DNA of 64,000 nt from Bacteroides fragilis NCTC 9343 (GTDB lineage Bacteria > Bacteroidota > Bacteroidia > Bacteroidales > Bacteroidaceae): contig NC_003228.3 of assembly GCF_000025985.1 (NCBI RefSeq), positions 4,340,001 through 4,404,000 on the forward strand, written 5' to 3'. This document shows positions 34,948-43,742 of the stretch, one piece after another. Position numbers and translations under genes: made by a program. The notes under the pieces are model-generated. The model made no database searches. It was not told where the DNA came from and was given only the letters and a program-made list of their open reading frames with translations. Positions within the stretch are counted from its first letter, which is position 1, and each line of letters begins with the position of its first letter.

Positions 34948-37900
34948 TTAAAAAGTTAGTCTTACACCAAAGTTAAATTGAATCGGGAGAAAGTATTCAC
35001 CGGTCTCTTGTCCATCGTACTGTTCAGGATTTAATCCGTCAAAGGCTGTAATGTATCCGATATTTGTCACACCGGCATTCAAAGACACCCCTTTCACCTT
35101 CATTTTAGAACATACGGAACGCGGCAGTTCATAACCTAACGAAACCTCACGGAAGCACAAATAATCTCCCTTTGAATAATAAGCCGTATTGTCGGCATTT
35201 CCATTTGAATTCATTCCGGCATAAGCTATTGTACGCATGTGATTGCGATATCCGTTATCCCAGTCCGAAGCAACATCGTAACGCGGATACTTGGCTGTTG
35301 CAGCATCACCCGTCTGCCACCAGATGTTTCCATTCGTAACGTCAGTAGTCGTTATAATGGCATTGCGTGCATTGGCATTGGCACGGCATCTCCATATATT
35401 GGCAATGGAATGTCCTAAAGCAAAATCGACAACCAAACGAAGAGAAAAATTCTTGTAAGACAAATTATTAATCAAGGCTCCCTTCTTATCCGGATTGGCC
35501 CAGCCAATAAAAGTAATATCCTTATCATCGATAACTCCATTATTGTCAAGGTCGGCCCAGATAGCATCTCCAGCAACCTTTTTCTTATTCATCTTAGAAC
35601 CGGAGACCTTGGTGTCGACCGGAGCTTTTGCAGCTTCTTCATCTGTATCGTATACCCCCAGATACTTATATCCCCAACGTCCGCCTATCCTCTCGCCTTC
35701 GGCCAGGCCGCCGGTCTCAACATAAGTACCCGATTTAGCATCCCATACAAGTCCGCCCTGTACCCGATTTTTGTCTCTCCCATTATAAGGAAGCTTTTTC
35801 ATATACGTCCTGTTCATACTGAAAGTACCCGTAACATCCCAATTCACGGGGGAAGTTGTTGAAAGAGGATGTGCTGTCAGCGATAACTCAAAACCTTTGT
35901 TCTGTACAGTCCCCAAATTGGCCTTTATAGAACTAAAACCTGTCTGTGCCGGAAGAGCTTTGTCATACAAACGATCGGAAGTCAATTTATTATATCCGGT
36001 TACCGACAGTTCAAGACGATTATCAAAGAAACCGGCATCAAAACCATAATCCACATTAGAGGTTGTTTCCCATACCAAACTGTTATTGGCAAGTACACTA
36101 TTCAGTACCCCCGGATTTCCGGCATAAATATATGAAGCATATTCGCCTTGGGTATTAGAATACGACAACTTATTATTTCCGGTCTGTCCCCAACTCGCCC
36201 GCAATTTCATCCGGCTGACAACGGTTTTGGGAAACCAGTCTTCATAATGCATATTCCATCCTCCGGATACGGCCGGAAACAATGCGAATTTATGATCTTC
36301 GGCAAATTGGGAGGCTCCGTCATAGCGTGCTGAAACCGTCAGCAAATAGCGGCGCTTATAGTCATAATTGACACGGGCAAAGAAACCTACCAGTACTTCT
36401 TTATCCAAAGAGGAAGTGGTACGCTGTAAATCGGGCTTGGTAGGCGCCAACGTAGGTACATAATCCGTAGGGGCTTCCGAGCCTGTTCCTTTCAATTTAT
36501 AAGTATCGTCCTGGGTATAATTCATACCTATCATTGCATTAAGAGTGTGTTTATCACTGAATACTTTATCATAGGTAAACACCGCGTCTGCCATGATTTG
36601 CTTATACTGGTCGTGTTTCTCGAGTGTCTTACGACCTTTATTAAACTCGTTATACTTCTCAAAAAAACGATAGATATTTTCCTGCATATAATAGGAGGCT
36701 GACGGCTTAAAATGCAATCCCTTCAGAATCTCCCAATCCAATCCTAACTGAATCGTGTTTCGATAAGCTTTGTCCGAAATATCCTGATAATATAATTCGT
36801 GCAGTCTATTCCGGGGTGAGCCTCCGGCTTCACCAATACCGGGAGTTCCATCGTCATAATACAGACGGAAGGTCGTAGGATAGCGAGAAGAACGGTCCAT
36901 TGTGCTTGTGCCCGAGTTCTCCGGATCAGTCGCTTTATTCGAAATTGTGGAATGTTTCAATCCGACGGTTAATTTTAAATTACTGCGAAGATTGTAATTT
37001 CCATTGGCAGTAAGGCTGAAACGATCGTATCCCGTACCCAGAACAATACCTTCGGAATTAATATACCCCAAACTCACATAATAATTACCTTTGTCATTTC
37101 CGCCGGAAACACTCAGATCGTAGTTGTGTGTCAATGCAGTCTGAAACAATACATCTTTTTGATAGTGATTGTCTTTAAATATCAACTGTTTTCCCGAATA
37201 AGGATCGGTCATCGTTTCATATCCTTGTCTGTTCAGCAAATCATCGACATAAGACTGTCCCATATTGGAAATCAAATCATCTAAATATTCGGTAGTGAAA
37301 CGAGAATAGCCATATCCTTCCAAGGCTCCATTTTTATAATTGATATTACCTGTTGAATAAGGATATGCGCCGCCTTCCAGGCGTCCGCTGACATTGGCGT
37401 CATTGATTCCACGGGAACCGGCTAAACGGGAAGCATACAGATAGTCGCGTGCACCGGAAAACGGATAATGCTGCCGAATCTGCTCAACTCCCAAACGGTA
37501 GGAAGCGGAAATAGTGGCTTTACCATCTTTTGAAGAGCCTTGCTTGGTAGTAATAAGAATGATACCATTGGCGGCCTTAGCACCATAAATTGCAGCGGAA
37601 GCGGCATCTTTCAGTACTTCCATAGACTCAATATCTTCCTGATTGAGTCCATTCATGTTGCTACGGACAACCCCATCAATGACAAAAAGAGGAGAGTCGT
37701 TAGCCGGATCGGTTGACCCGCCACGGATCAGCACTACCGGCTGTGCACCGGGCTGTCCGGTAGTCTGTCGAATATCCAGTCCAGCAACCTTTCCCTGTAG
37801 ATTGTTCAAAGGAGATGCAGAGACAGAAGACATTAACTCCGCTTTCTTCACAGATACAACTCCTGAAGTAACGGTTGCCTTAGATTGAGTTCCATAACCG

Positions 37901-38244
37901 ATGGCTACGACCTCGTCAAGTAGAACCGATTCATCTTCCAAAGTAATTTCATAAAATGTATTATTGGTTACTTTCAGATCCTTGGTTTTCATTCCAATAA
38001 AGGAGATTTGTAACAAAGATTTATGTGGAACCTTCAATTTAAATTTTCCATCGACATCGGTAGTTGTACCTATTTGTGTGTTCTTTACAATAACTGTAGC
38101 ACCTATGACCGGTTCTCCGGATGTGTCCTTAACAACACCACTAATCTCAAAATTGCCACTTTGTTGAGCATGAACGGGTGCTAATGTCCCAATAAATGTC
38201 AATAAAACAACAATGAGACACTTAATTCGAGTAATTTTTCTCAT
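34948..38244 (-). CDS. SusC/RagA-family TonB-linked outer membrane transporter (sialic-acid PUL)
   Basis: A 1098-residue outer-membrane beta-barrel. Signal peptide to about residue 26, then a CarboxypepD_reg-like domain (VVKDTSGEPVIGATVIVKNT), a TonB-box region (DEVVAIGYGTQ), plug with VLKDAASAAIYGAKAANGII, and a barrel ending in aromatic phenylalanine (FGVRLTF). It should import sialylated or free sialic-acid sugars. It has no N-terminal STN signalling extension, consistent with FadR-type rather than ECF control. It follows the lyase gene by 90 bases. Confidence 0.95.
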   Translation of the reverse strand: MRKITRIKCLIVVLLTFIGTLAPVHAQQSGNFEISGVVKDTSGEPVIGATVIVKNTQIGTTTDVDGKFKLKVPHKSLLQISFIGMKTKDLKVTNNTFYEITLEDESVLLDEVVAIGYGTQSKATVTSGVVSVKKAELMSSVSASPLNNLQGKVAGLDIRQTTGQPGAQPVVLIRGGSTDPANDSPLFVIDGVVRSNMNGLNQEDIESMEVLKDAASAAIYGAKAANGIILITTKQGSSKDGKATISASYRLGVEQIRQHYPFSGARDYLYASRLAGSRGINDANVSGRLEGGAYPYSTGNINYKNGALEGYGYSRFTTEYLDDLISNMGQSYVDDLLNRQGYETMTDPYSGKQLIFKDNHYQKDVLFQTALTHNYDLSVSGGNDKGNYYVSLGYINSEGIVLGTGYDRFSLTANGNYNLRSNLKLTVGLKHSTISNKATDPENSGTSTMDRSSRYPTTFRLYYDDGTPGIGEAGGSPRNRLHELYYQDISDKAYRNTIQLGLDWEILKGLHFKPSASYYMQENIYRFFEKYNEFNKGRKTLEKHDQYKQIMADAVFTYDKVFSDKHTLNAMIGMNYTQDDTYKLKGTGSEAPTDYVPTLAPTKPDLQRTTSSLDKEVLVGFFARVNYDYKRRYLLTVSARYDGASQFAEDHKFALFPAVSGGWNMHYEDWFPKTVVSRMKLRASWGQTGNNKLSYSNTQGEYASYIYAGNPGVLNSVLANNSLVWETTSNVDYGFDAGFFDNRLELSVTGYNKLTSDRLYDKALPAQTGFSSIKANLGTVQNKGFELSLTAHPLSTTSPVNWDVTGTFSMNRTYMKKLPYNGRDKNRVQGGLVWDAKSGTYVETGGLAEGERIGGRWGYKYLGVYDTDEEAAKAPVDTKVSGSKMNKKKVAGDAIWADLDNNGVIDDKDITFIGWANPDKKGALINNLSYKNFSLRLVVDFALGHSIANIWRCRANANARNAIITTTDVTNGNIWWQTGDAATAKYPRYDVASDWDNGYRNHMRTIAYAGMNSNGNADNTAYYSKGDYLCFREVSLGYELPRSVCSKMKVKGVSLNAGVTNIGYITAFDGLNPEQYDGQETGEYFLPIQFNFGVRLTF

Positions 38245-38336
38245 CTTTGTATGCTTTTAATATAAAATTTAAGGCGTAGGGCGAAGGGGGTATATTCCGT
38301 CCAAAGTCTATTTCCCCTTCCCTACTTTTATTTTTT
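38242..38336 (+). ncRNA. Candidate antisense RNA over the leader of the sialic-acid susC
   Basis: On the plus strand, CATCTTTG (38242-38249, one mismatch to TAnnTTTG) overlaps the susC start codon on the other strand. About 20 bases later begins a hairpin: GTAGG and GAAGGGG (38276-38289) pair with CCCCTTC and CCTAC (38314-38325), followed by TTTTATTTTTT (38326-38336), an intrinsic terminator in the plus direction. The predicted RNA is about 80 bases (from about 38256), antisense to the lyase-susC gap. There is no clear -33 box, and the hairpin could instead serve the minus transcript. Confidence 0.4.
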
Positions 38337-39243
38337 AATTCAAGAAACCTATTTTTTCAAGATCTCTTTTGAGCGAAGAATATTCATCATCGCCAAACGG
38401 TGTGACGGGCAGACGACACCGGCCGCAATCAACACCTATTAAATTCATTATTGCTTTTCCTCCACGTACACCTCCTCCGTATTTAATTATTATTTTTACT
38501 ATTTCAATCGACTTCTGCTGCATCCGGCGAGCAGTACAGATATCACCTTCCTTGAACGCATCAAAAAGATTCTGATATACAGCAGGTAAATAATTGTAGG
38601 TACTACCAACACCGGCAACGGCTCCTAAAGCCAATCCGGCAATCAGAATTTCATCGTATCCATGCAGCACTTCGAATTCTCCATTATTGAGTTCCAAACA
38701 TTCACCCATCTCCATCAGGTTATTGTGTGTGAATTTTGTTCCAACCAGATTAGGCATCGTTTTCTTTCCCTCTATAAGAAAAGAGGGAACCGAAAGAGAT
38801 ACTCCCGTCATAGACGGCATATTATAATAATAGAAAGGAAGATCGGGAGCACTTTGAGCAATTGGAGTAAAAAAGTCCACCAGATCCTTTACCGAAGAGG
38901 GTTTAAAAAAACAGGGAGCCATAGCGGCAAAAGCATCAGCTTCCACCTCTTGTGCATGCCGAGCCAGCTCCATAGCTTCCAATTGGCAGTTACTACCCAC
39001 ATGCGCAATCACCTTGAAGCGTTTCCGGGCAGACTTTATCCACTGAGCAAGAATAGCTTTACGCTCACCCGTAGTCAGTGAATGAGATTCTCCTGTGGTT
39101 CCACAAACAAATACACCTGCCATTCCTGATTCAGCCATCAGGTCGGCGTATTTGTCTATAACAGAAAGATTGATATCTCCCCGCGCATCCATAGGAGTAA
39201 AAGTGGCGGCAACCATTCCTTCCAAACGTTGATAATGTTTCAT
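38335..39243 (-). CDS. nanL: N-acetylneuraminate lyase (NanA/NanL, DHDPS superfamily)
   Basis: A 302-residue (beta/alpha)8 aldolase. Visible residues: the GTTGE loop (FVCGTTGESHSLTTGE), the catalytic Tyr in FYYYNMPSMTG, and the Schiff-base Lys in GTKFTHNN. From memory it is closer to animal-type lyases (LQGLVAATITPM, FYYYHIPALTG, GSTYNYL) than to E. coli NanA. It splits Neu5Ac to ManNAc and pyruvate in the cytoplasm. It is the first gene of the operon. A NanE epimerase for ManNAc is not in the window. Confidence 0.88.
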   Translation of the reverse strand: MKHYQRLEGMVAATFTPMDARGDINLSVIDKYADLMAESGMAGVFVCGTTGESHSLTTGERKAILAQWIKSARKRFKVIAHVGSNCQLEAMELARHAQEVEADAFAAMAPCFFKPSSVKDLVDFFTPIAQSAPDLPFYYYNMPSMTGVSLSVPSFLIEGKKTMPNLVGTKFTHNNLMEMGECLELNNGEFEVLHGYDEILIAGLALGAVAGVGSTYNYLPAVYQNLFDAFKEGDICTARRMQQKSIEIVKIIIKYGGGVRGGKAIMNLIGVDCGRCRLPVTPFGDDEYSSLKRDLEKIGFLN

Positions 39244-39314
39244 TTTATTATTTAATTAGATATTAATAAGAATAAGGAATCTCTGATTGGAAACCCATTT
39301 CTCAGTGTCGATAA

Positions 39315-39345
39315 CAAAGGTATAAAATGGCTGCGCAGCTACAAT
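39315..39345 (-). promoter_or_regulatory. Promoter of the sialic-acid operon
   Basis: On the minus strand: ATTG (39342-39345, one mismatch to TTTG), 19-base spacer, TACCTTTG (39315-39322). The spacer includes the palindrome GCTGCGCAGC. The start site would be near 39308, about 65 bases before nanL. Confidence 0.55.
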
Positions 39346-39448
39346 AAATGGTTATTTACCCGGTTACCTGCAATAAAAGAACGGCCATCCTCCAGATATT
39401 CCCCAAGGGAATGCTAAAATTCTGTTTGACTTCTTGCAATCCCCCCGA

Positions 39449-40171
39449 TTATTCGTTAACGATTCTACGTTTCATAAAAATCTTGTATACGGCAAAATGT
39501 TTCTCAAGCGCCTTTCTATAACCGGCCTCATCATGTTTTTCCAAAAAGCCGAGAAGGTCAGCGTGAGTTACCAATTCTCCCCGCTCTTTTATCTCTATAT
39601 TAATAGGTTCGAGCAACTCTTTGAATTTGTCTTTCACAAAAACCATCACGGGATGGATGATCTCCTGAAATTCACGGATAGTGGCATTACCGGTTATCTC
39701 ATAAAGTTTAGCATGAAAAGTAAATTCACTGATAGGGGCATATTCATTGTTCTCAAAAGCGATTCCCAACCGGACAATCTCCTTCAGTTCAACAATATCT
39801 TCCGGAGTTATATTCTGGAAAAGATCACTGCAAATTCCCAATTCCAAAGCAATCCTGAAACCTAAAAGATCAAACAGGGAATGCTCACTCAGAATGCGAG
39901 GATCGACAACCCGCTTCATGCCTCCAAGGATAGAAGGTTCGGTCAGAATCATTCCCCGCCTGGTACGTGTCTCGATCATCCCTACCATTTTCAATCGGCT
40001 GAGGGCCTCCCTCAGCACACTACGTGCCACACCCAAAGCAGCGGCCAGTTCCATCTCATTGGGAATGGCATCTCCTGCCCGCAGATCTTTGGTTCTAAAA
40101 TAAGTAAGTAGGTTATCTTCGACCTGATCGACCAAAGTTATCGCCTGACCATGTAGTTTTAATGTATCCAT
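39449..40171 (-). CDS. GntR-type regulator, FadR subfamily
   Basis: Start set at 40171 (MDTLKLHGQAITLVDQVEDN); 43 extra residues in the long frame include no family sequence and would run through the operator. The 240-residue product has the winged-helix DNA-binding domain (TKDLRAGDAIPNEMELAAAL, GVARSVLREALSRLKMVGMI) and an all-helical FCD domain with His/Asp ligands (SEFTFHAKLYEITG, ADLLGFLEKHDE). FadR/NanR-type proteins sense acid sugars. It lies just upstream of nanL and a consensus operator sits at its own promoter region, so it probably regulates the operon and itself. Confidence 0.88.
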   Translation of the reverse strand: MDTLKLHGQAITLVDQVEDNLLTYFRTKDLRAGDAIPNEMELAAALGVARSVLREALSRLKMVGMIETRTRRGMILTEPSILGGMKRVVDPRILSEHSLFDLLGFRIALELGICSDLFQNITPEDIVELKEIVRLGIAFENNEYAPISEFTFHAKLYEITGNATIREFQEIIHPVMVFVKDKFKELLEPINIEIKERGELVTHADLLGFLEKHDEAGYRKALEKHFAVYKIFMKRRIVNE

Positions 40172-40194
40172 AGTATAACAATTCAGTTTAGTTA

Positions 40195-40227
40195 AAATAA
40201 GATTAATCTTATTTGTCTGACAAATAA
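40195..40227. promoter_or_regulatory. Operator of the FadR-type regulator
   Basis: Two overlapping palindromes lie 24-56 bases before the regulator start: AAATAAGATT plus its mirror (40195-40214, 20 bp perfect) and TTATTTGTC-T-GACAAATAA (40209-40227, 19 bp perfect). The second contains TTGTCTGACAA, an exact fit to the FadR-subfamily consensus TNGTNNNACNA. Autoregulation is the natural reading. Confidence 0.7.
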
Positions 40228-40393
40228 AAGAAGTTTTTAGGAGAAAAACTAGCATCTTAAGAACTGAAACGTCCCATTTAGCAAACATTAACAAAGACAA
40301 GCCTATATACTATATTATAAAGGCCATTTATAGTCATAAAAGCACAAATTGGGAATATAAACACATAAATCACAAAAAAAAGTTTGTTTTTTA

Positions 40394-40423
40394 TTTGCGT
40401 TTAAGATAAAAGCATTAATTTTG
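40394..40423 (+). promoter_or_regulatory. Promoter of the aromatic amino acid operon
   Basis: TTTG (40394-40397), 18-base spacer, TAATTTTG (40416-40423). The start site near 40430 leaves a leader RNA of about 210 bases before pheA, holding the leader peptide and attenuator. Confidence 0.65.
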
Positions 40424-40456
40424 CCTCAGATTTAAAACAAAAAGAAAATAGATCTG

Positions 40457-40543
40457 ATGAACGTATTCACTTTTACATATTACTTCTTTTTTTACTTTTA
40501 CTTTAGCCAGAAAGTAGAGCGGGAGTTTGTATGTATCAAGTGA
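40457..40543 (+). CDS. Phe/Tyr-rich leader peptide of the aromatic operon
   Basis: A 28-codon ORF, MNVFTFTYYFFFYFYFSQKV and then EREFVCIK. It holds eight Phe and four Tyr, with ten of these twelve between codons 8 and 16 or just before. It ends 43 bases before a hairpin terminator and 96 bases before pheA. Codons for GAGCGGGA inside it (40517-40524) can pair with the terminator's left arm, the classic transcription attenuation arrangement. The aromatic pathway downstream makes precisely Phe and Tyr. Confidence 0.88.
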   Translation: MNVFTFTYYFFFYFYFSQKVEREFVCIK

Positions 40544-40585
40544 CAGGGTGCTTAAGAACTGAAATTAAGAGAAACTAATAATATG

Positions 40586-40618
40586 AATCCCGCTCCGACA
40601 TGGACGCGGGATTTTTTT
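40586..40618 (+). terminator. Attenuator terminator before pheA
   Basis: AATCCCGC (40586-40593) pairs with GCGGGATT (40606-40613), with a small TCC/GGA inner stem, then a run of seven T (40612-40618). The competing antiterminator is GAGCGGGA (40517-40524) with TCCCGCTC (40588-40595), 8 of 8 bases complementary. Both cannot form at once. Confidence 0.88.
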
Positions 40619-40638
40619 ATACCATATACTCAATAGGA

Positions 40639-41484
40639 ATGAAAAGAATAGCAATTCAAGGAACACTGGGCTCGTATCACGATATAGCCGCACACAAGTA
40701 CTTCGAAGGAGAAGAGATAGAATTAATCTGTTGCGCCAACTTTGAAGATGTGTTTGCTGCCATCCGGAAAGATAGTCAGACCATCGGGATGCTGGCCATT
40801 GAAAACACGATTGCAGGAAGCCTGCTGCACAACAACGAATTGTTGCGCCAAAGCGGCACACAAATTATCGGCGAATACAAATTACGCATTTCGCATAGCT
40901 TCGTTTGCCTGCCCGAAGAGGACTGGAATGACATTACCGAGGTGAACTCTCACCCGATTGCCCTGATGCAATGCCGGGAGTTCCTGAACCAACACCCACG
41001 TATCAAAGTGGTAGAAGCCGAAGATACGGCTTTGAGTGCCGAAATCATCAAACGGGAAAACCTGAAAGGGCACGCCGCCATCTGTTCCCGTGCCGCTGCC
41101 GAACGCTACGGAATGAAGGTACTGCAGGAAGGCATCGAAACCAACAAACACAATTTCACCCGTTTTCTGGTAGTGGCAGATCCGTGGCAGGTGGACGAGA
41201 TACGAAAGCAAAACACCGTTCTCAACAAAGCAAACATCGTTTTCACTCTCCCCCACTCCGAAGGAAGTCTCTCACAGGTTCTGTCTATTCTATCTTTTTA
41301 TAATATCAACTTAACAAAAATACAATCGCTCCCTATCATCGGACGGGAATGGGAATACCAGTTTTACGTAGATGTAGCTTTCAACGATTACCTGAGATAT
41401 AAACAATCGATTACAGCAATCACTCCATTGACGAAAGAACTTAAAATATTAGGCGAATATGCAGAAGGAAAATCAAACGTATAA
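40639..41484 (+). CDS. pheA: Prephenate dehydratase
   Basis: Start set at 40639 (MKRIAIQGTLGSYHDIAAHK); the longer frame begins inside the attenuator hairpin. The 281-residue stand-alone enzyme has the PDT domain with the KHNFTRFLVV motif (the TRF catalytic threonine) and a C-terminal ACT domain for Phe feedback (EGSLSQVLSILSFYNINLTK). It converts prephenate to phenylpyruvate. First structural gene of the operon, it overlaps the aminotransferase by 26 bases. Confidence 0.94.
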   Translation: MKRIAIQGTLGSYHDIAAHKYFEGEEIELICCANFEDVFAAIRKDSQTIGMLAIENTIAGSLLHNNELLRQSGTQIIGEYKLRISHSFVCLPEEDWNDITEVNSHPIALMQCREFLNQHPRIKVVEAEDTALSAEIIKRENLKGHAAICSRAAAERYGMKVLQEGIETNKHNFTRFLVVADPWQVDEIRKQNTVLNKANIVFTLPHSEGSLSQVLSILSFYNINLTKIQSLPIIGREWEYQFYVDVAFNDYLRYKQSITAITPLTKELKILGEYAEGKSNV

Positions 41485-42643
41485 GGTAGCGCCGGCCGAC
41501 AGACTGGCCGGTGTAAGCGAATACTACTTTTCGAAGAAACTGAAAGAAGTGGCACGGATGAACGCAGAAGGTAAAGATGTAATCAGCCTGGGAATCGGAA
41601 GCCCGGACATGCCTCCTTCGGAACAGACCATCGAAACGCTATGTAATAATGCTCACGATCCGAACGGACACGGTTATCAACCGTATGTGGGTATACCGGA
41701 ACTTCGCAAGGGTTTTGCCGACTGGTATAAACGCTGGTATGGAGTGGAACTGAATCCGGCAACAGAAATTCAGCCGCTGATCGGATCAAAAGAAGGCATC
41801 TTGCACGTGACACTCGCTTTTGTCAATCCGGGAGAACAGGTACTGGTGCCCAATCCGGGATATCCCACCTACACTTCGTTAAGCAAAATACTGGGTGCCG
41901 AGGTGGTGAACTATAACCTGAAAGAGGAAGACGGATGGATGCCGGACTTCGATGAACTGGAAAAGATGGATCTGAGCCGCGTGAAACTGATGTGGACCAA
42001 CTATCCGAACATGCCTACCGGTGCCAACGCTACTCCGGAACTGTACAAACGCCTGGTGGAGTTTGCCCGCCGCAAGAACATCGTGATTGTGAACGACAAT
42101 CCGTACAGCTTTATCCTGAACGATAAGCCGATCAGTATCCTGAGTGTGCCGGGTGCCAAAGAATGCTGTATAGAATTCAACTCCATGAGTAAAAGTCACA
42201 ATATGCCGGGATGGCGTATCGGCATGCTGGCTTCGAACGCAGAGTTTGTACAATGGATTCTGAAAGTGAAAAGCAACATCGACAGCGGAATGTTCCGTGC
42301 CATGCAACTGGCAGCTGCCAAAGCACTTGAAGCGGATTCGACCTGGTACGAAGGCAACAATGTAAACTATCGGAACCGTCGTCACCTGGCCGGCGAGATT
42401 ATGAAAACGCTGGGATGCACGTACGACGAAAAGCAGGTGGGCATGTTTCTCTGGGGAAAAATCCCCGCAAGTTGCGCCGACGTGGAAGAACTGACAGAGA
42501 AAGTGCTGCAGGAGGCCCGCGTCTTCATCACTCCTGGATTTATATTCGGAAGCAACGGAGCAAGATACATCCGCATCTCTCTCTGCTGCAAAGACGCCAA
42601 GCTGGCAGAAGCGCTGGAACGAATCAAATCAATAATGAAATAA
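41459..42643 (+). CDS. Aromatic/aspartate-type class I aminotransferase
   Basis: A 394-residue PLP enzyme of fold type I. Visible: GIGSPDMPPSEQTIETL at the N-terminus, PNPGYPTYTS, the Asn and Asp/Tyr of NYPNMPTGANAT and NDNPYSFI, and the PLP lysine in SMSKSHNMPGWRIG. Placed between prephenate dehydratase and DAHP synthase, it probably transaminates phenylpyruvate and 4-hydroxyphenylpyruvate, though LL-diaminopimelate-like homologues exist. Translationally coupled to pheA. Confidence 0.88.
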   Translation: MQKENQTYKVAPADRLAGVSEYYFSKKLKEVARMNAEGKDVISLGIGSPDMPPSEQTIETLCNNAHDPNGHGYQPYVGIPELRKGFADWYKRWYGVELNPATEIQPLIGSKEGILHVTLAFVNPGEQVLVPNPGYPTYTSLSKILGAEVVNYNLKEEDGWMPDFDELEKMDLSRVKLMWTNYPNMPTGANATPELYKRLVEFARRKNIVIVNDNPYSFILNDKPISILSVPGAKECCIEFNSMSKSHNMPGWRIGMLASNAEFVQWILKVKSNIDSGMFRAMQLAAAKALEADSTWYEGNNVNYRNRRHLAGEIMKTLGCTYDEKQVGMFLWGKIPASCADVEELTEKVLQEARVFITPGFIFGSNGARYIRISLCCKDAKLAEALERIKSIMK

Positions 42644-42665
42644 CAACTAAACGAATTAGATCGAT

Positions 42666-43727
42666 ATGGAACTCGAATCAATCTTATTGCCGGGTGTGGA
42701 AGATAAACGCCCGATGGTAATAGCCGGCCCTTGCAGCGCCGAAACAGAAGAGCAAGTAATGTCAACAGCTACCCAACTGGCAGCCAAAGGAGTAAAAATC
42801 TTCCGTGCGGGAATCTGGAAACCGCGCACCAAACCGGGAGGTTTCGAAGGAATCGGTGTGGACGGACTGGCCTGGCTGAAAGAGGTGAAAAAAGAAACCG
42901 GCATGTACGTATCTACCGAGGTAGCCACCGCCAAACATGTGTACGAATGCCTGAAAGCGGGTATCGACGTACTCTGGGTAGGAGCACGTACCACTGCCAA
43001 TCCTTTTGCCGTACAGGAAATAGCCGATGCACTGAAGGGAGTAGACATTCCTGTACTGGTTAAAAACCCGGTAAACCCGGACCTGGAATTATGGATCGGT
43101 GCTTTGGAACGCATCAACAACGCCGGACTGAAACGTCTGGGAGCCATCCACCGCGGATTCAGCAGCTACGACAAGAAGTTATACCGCAACTTGCCTCAAT
43201 GGCACATTCCTATCGAATTGCGCCGCCGCATACCCGAACTACCTATCTTCTGCGATCCGAGCCACATCGGCGGAAAGCGCGAACTGGTAGCTCCTCTCTG
43301 CCAGCAGGCTATGGACCTGAACTTTGACGGATTGATTGTAGAAAGCCATTGCAACCCGGACTGTGCATGGAGCGACGCTTCACAGCAAGTGACTCCGGAC
43401 GTACTGGACTATATCCTCAACCTGCTTGTCATCCGTAAAGAAACGCAGACAACGGAGAATCTGAACGTATTGCGCAAGCAGATTGACGAATGTGATGACA
43501 ACATCATACAGGAATTGGCAAAACGTATGCGCGTAGCACGCGAAATCGGTACTTACAAAAAGGAACACGATATCACAGTGCTTCAGACCGGACGTTATAA
43601 CGAGATTCTTGAAAAACGAGGTGCTCAGGGCGAACAGTGCGGCATGAGTGCAGAGTTTGTGAAAGTGATCTTCGAAGCCATCCACGAAGAATCGGTTCGT
43701 CAACAGATGGAGATTATCAATAAATAG
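42666..43727 (+). CDS. Bifunctional DAHP synthase/chorismate mutase
   Basis: A 353-residue fusion. Residues about 1-255 are a type I-beta DAHP synthase (IAGPCSAETEEQVMSTATQL, IFRAGIWKPRTKPGGFEG, CDPSHIGGKRELV), which makes the first shikimate-pathway intermediate. Residues about 265-353 are an AroQ chorismate mutase (LNVLRKQIDECDDNIIQELA, RVAREIGTYKK). This DAHPS-CM fusion is typical of Bacteroidota, and the mutase domain likely gives feedback as well as prephenate. Starts 22 bases after the aminotransferase. Confidence 0.95.
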   Translation: MELESILLPGVEDKRPMVIAGPCSAETEEQVMSTATQLAAKGVKIFRAGIWKPRTKPGGFEGIGVDGLAWLKEVKKETGMYVSTEVATAKHVYECLKAGIDVLWVGARTTANPFAVQEIADALKGVDIPVLVKNPVNPDLELWIGALERINNAGLKRLGAIHRGFSSYDKKLYRNLPQWHIPIELRRRIPELPIFCDPSHIGGKRELVAPLCQQAMDLNFDGLIVESHCNPDCAWSDASQQVTPDVLDYILNLLVIRKETQTTENLNVLRKQIDECDDNIIQELAKRMRVAREIGTYKKEHDITVLQTGRYNEILEKRGAQGEQCGMSAEFVKVIFEAIHEESVRQQMEIINK

Positions 43728-43742
43728 CAAATCATTCATATT

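Noticed and set aside
39434..39865. 143-residue plus-strand ORF opposite the FadR-type gene
   Set aside because: Antisense to the FCD domain, no family match.
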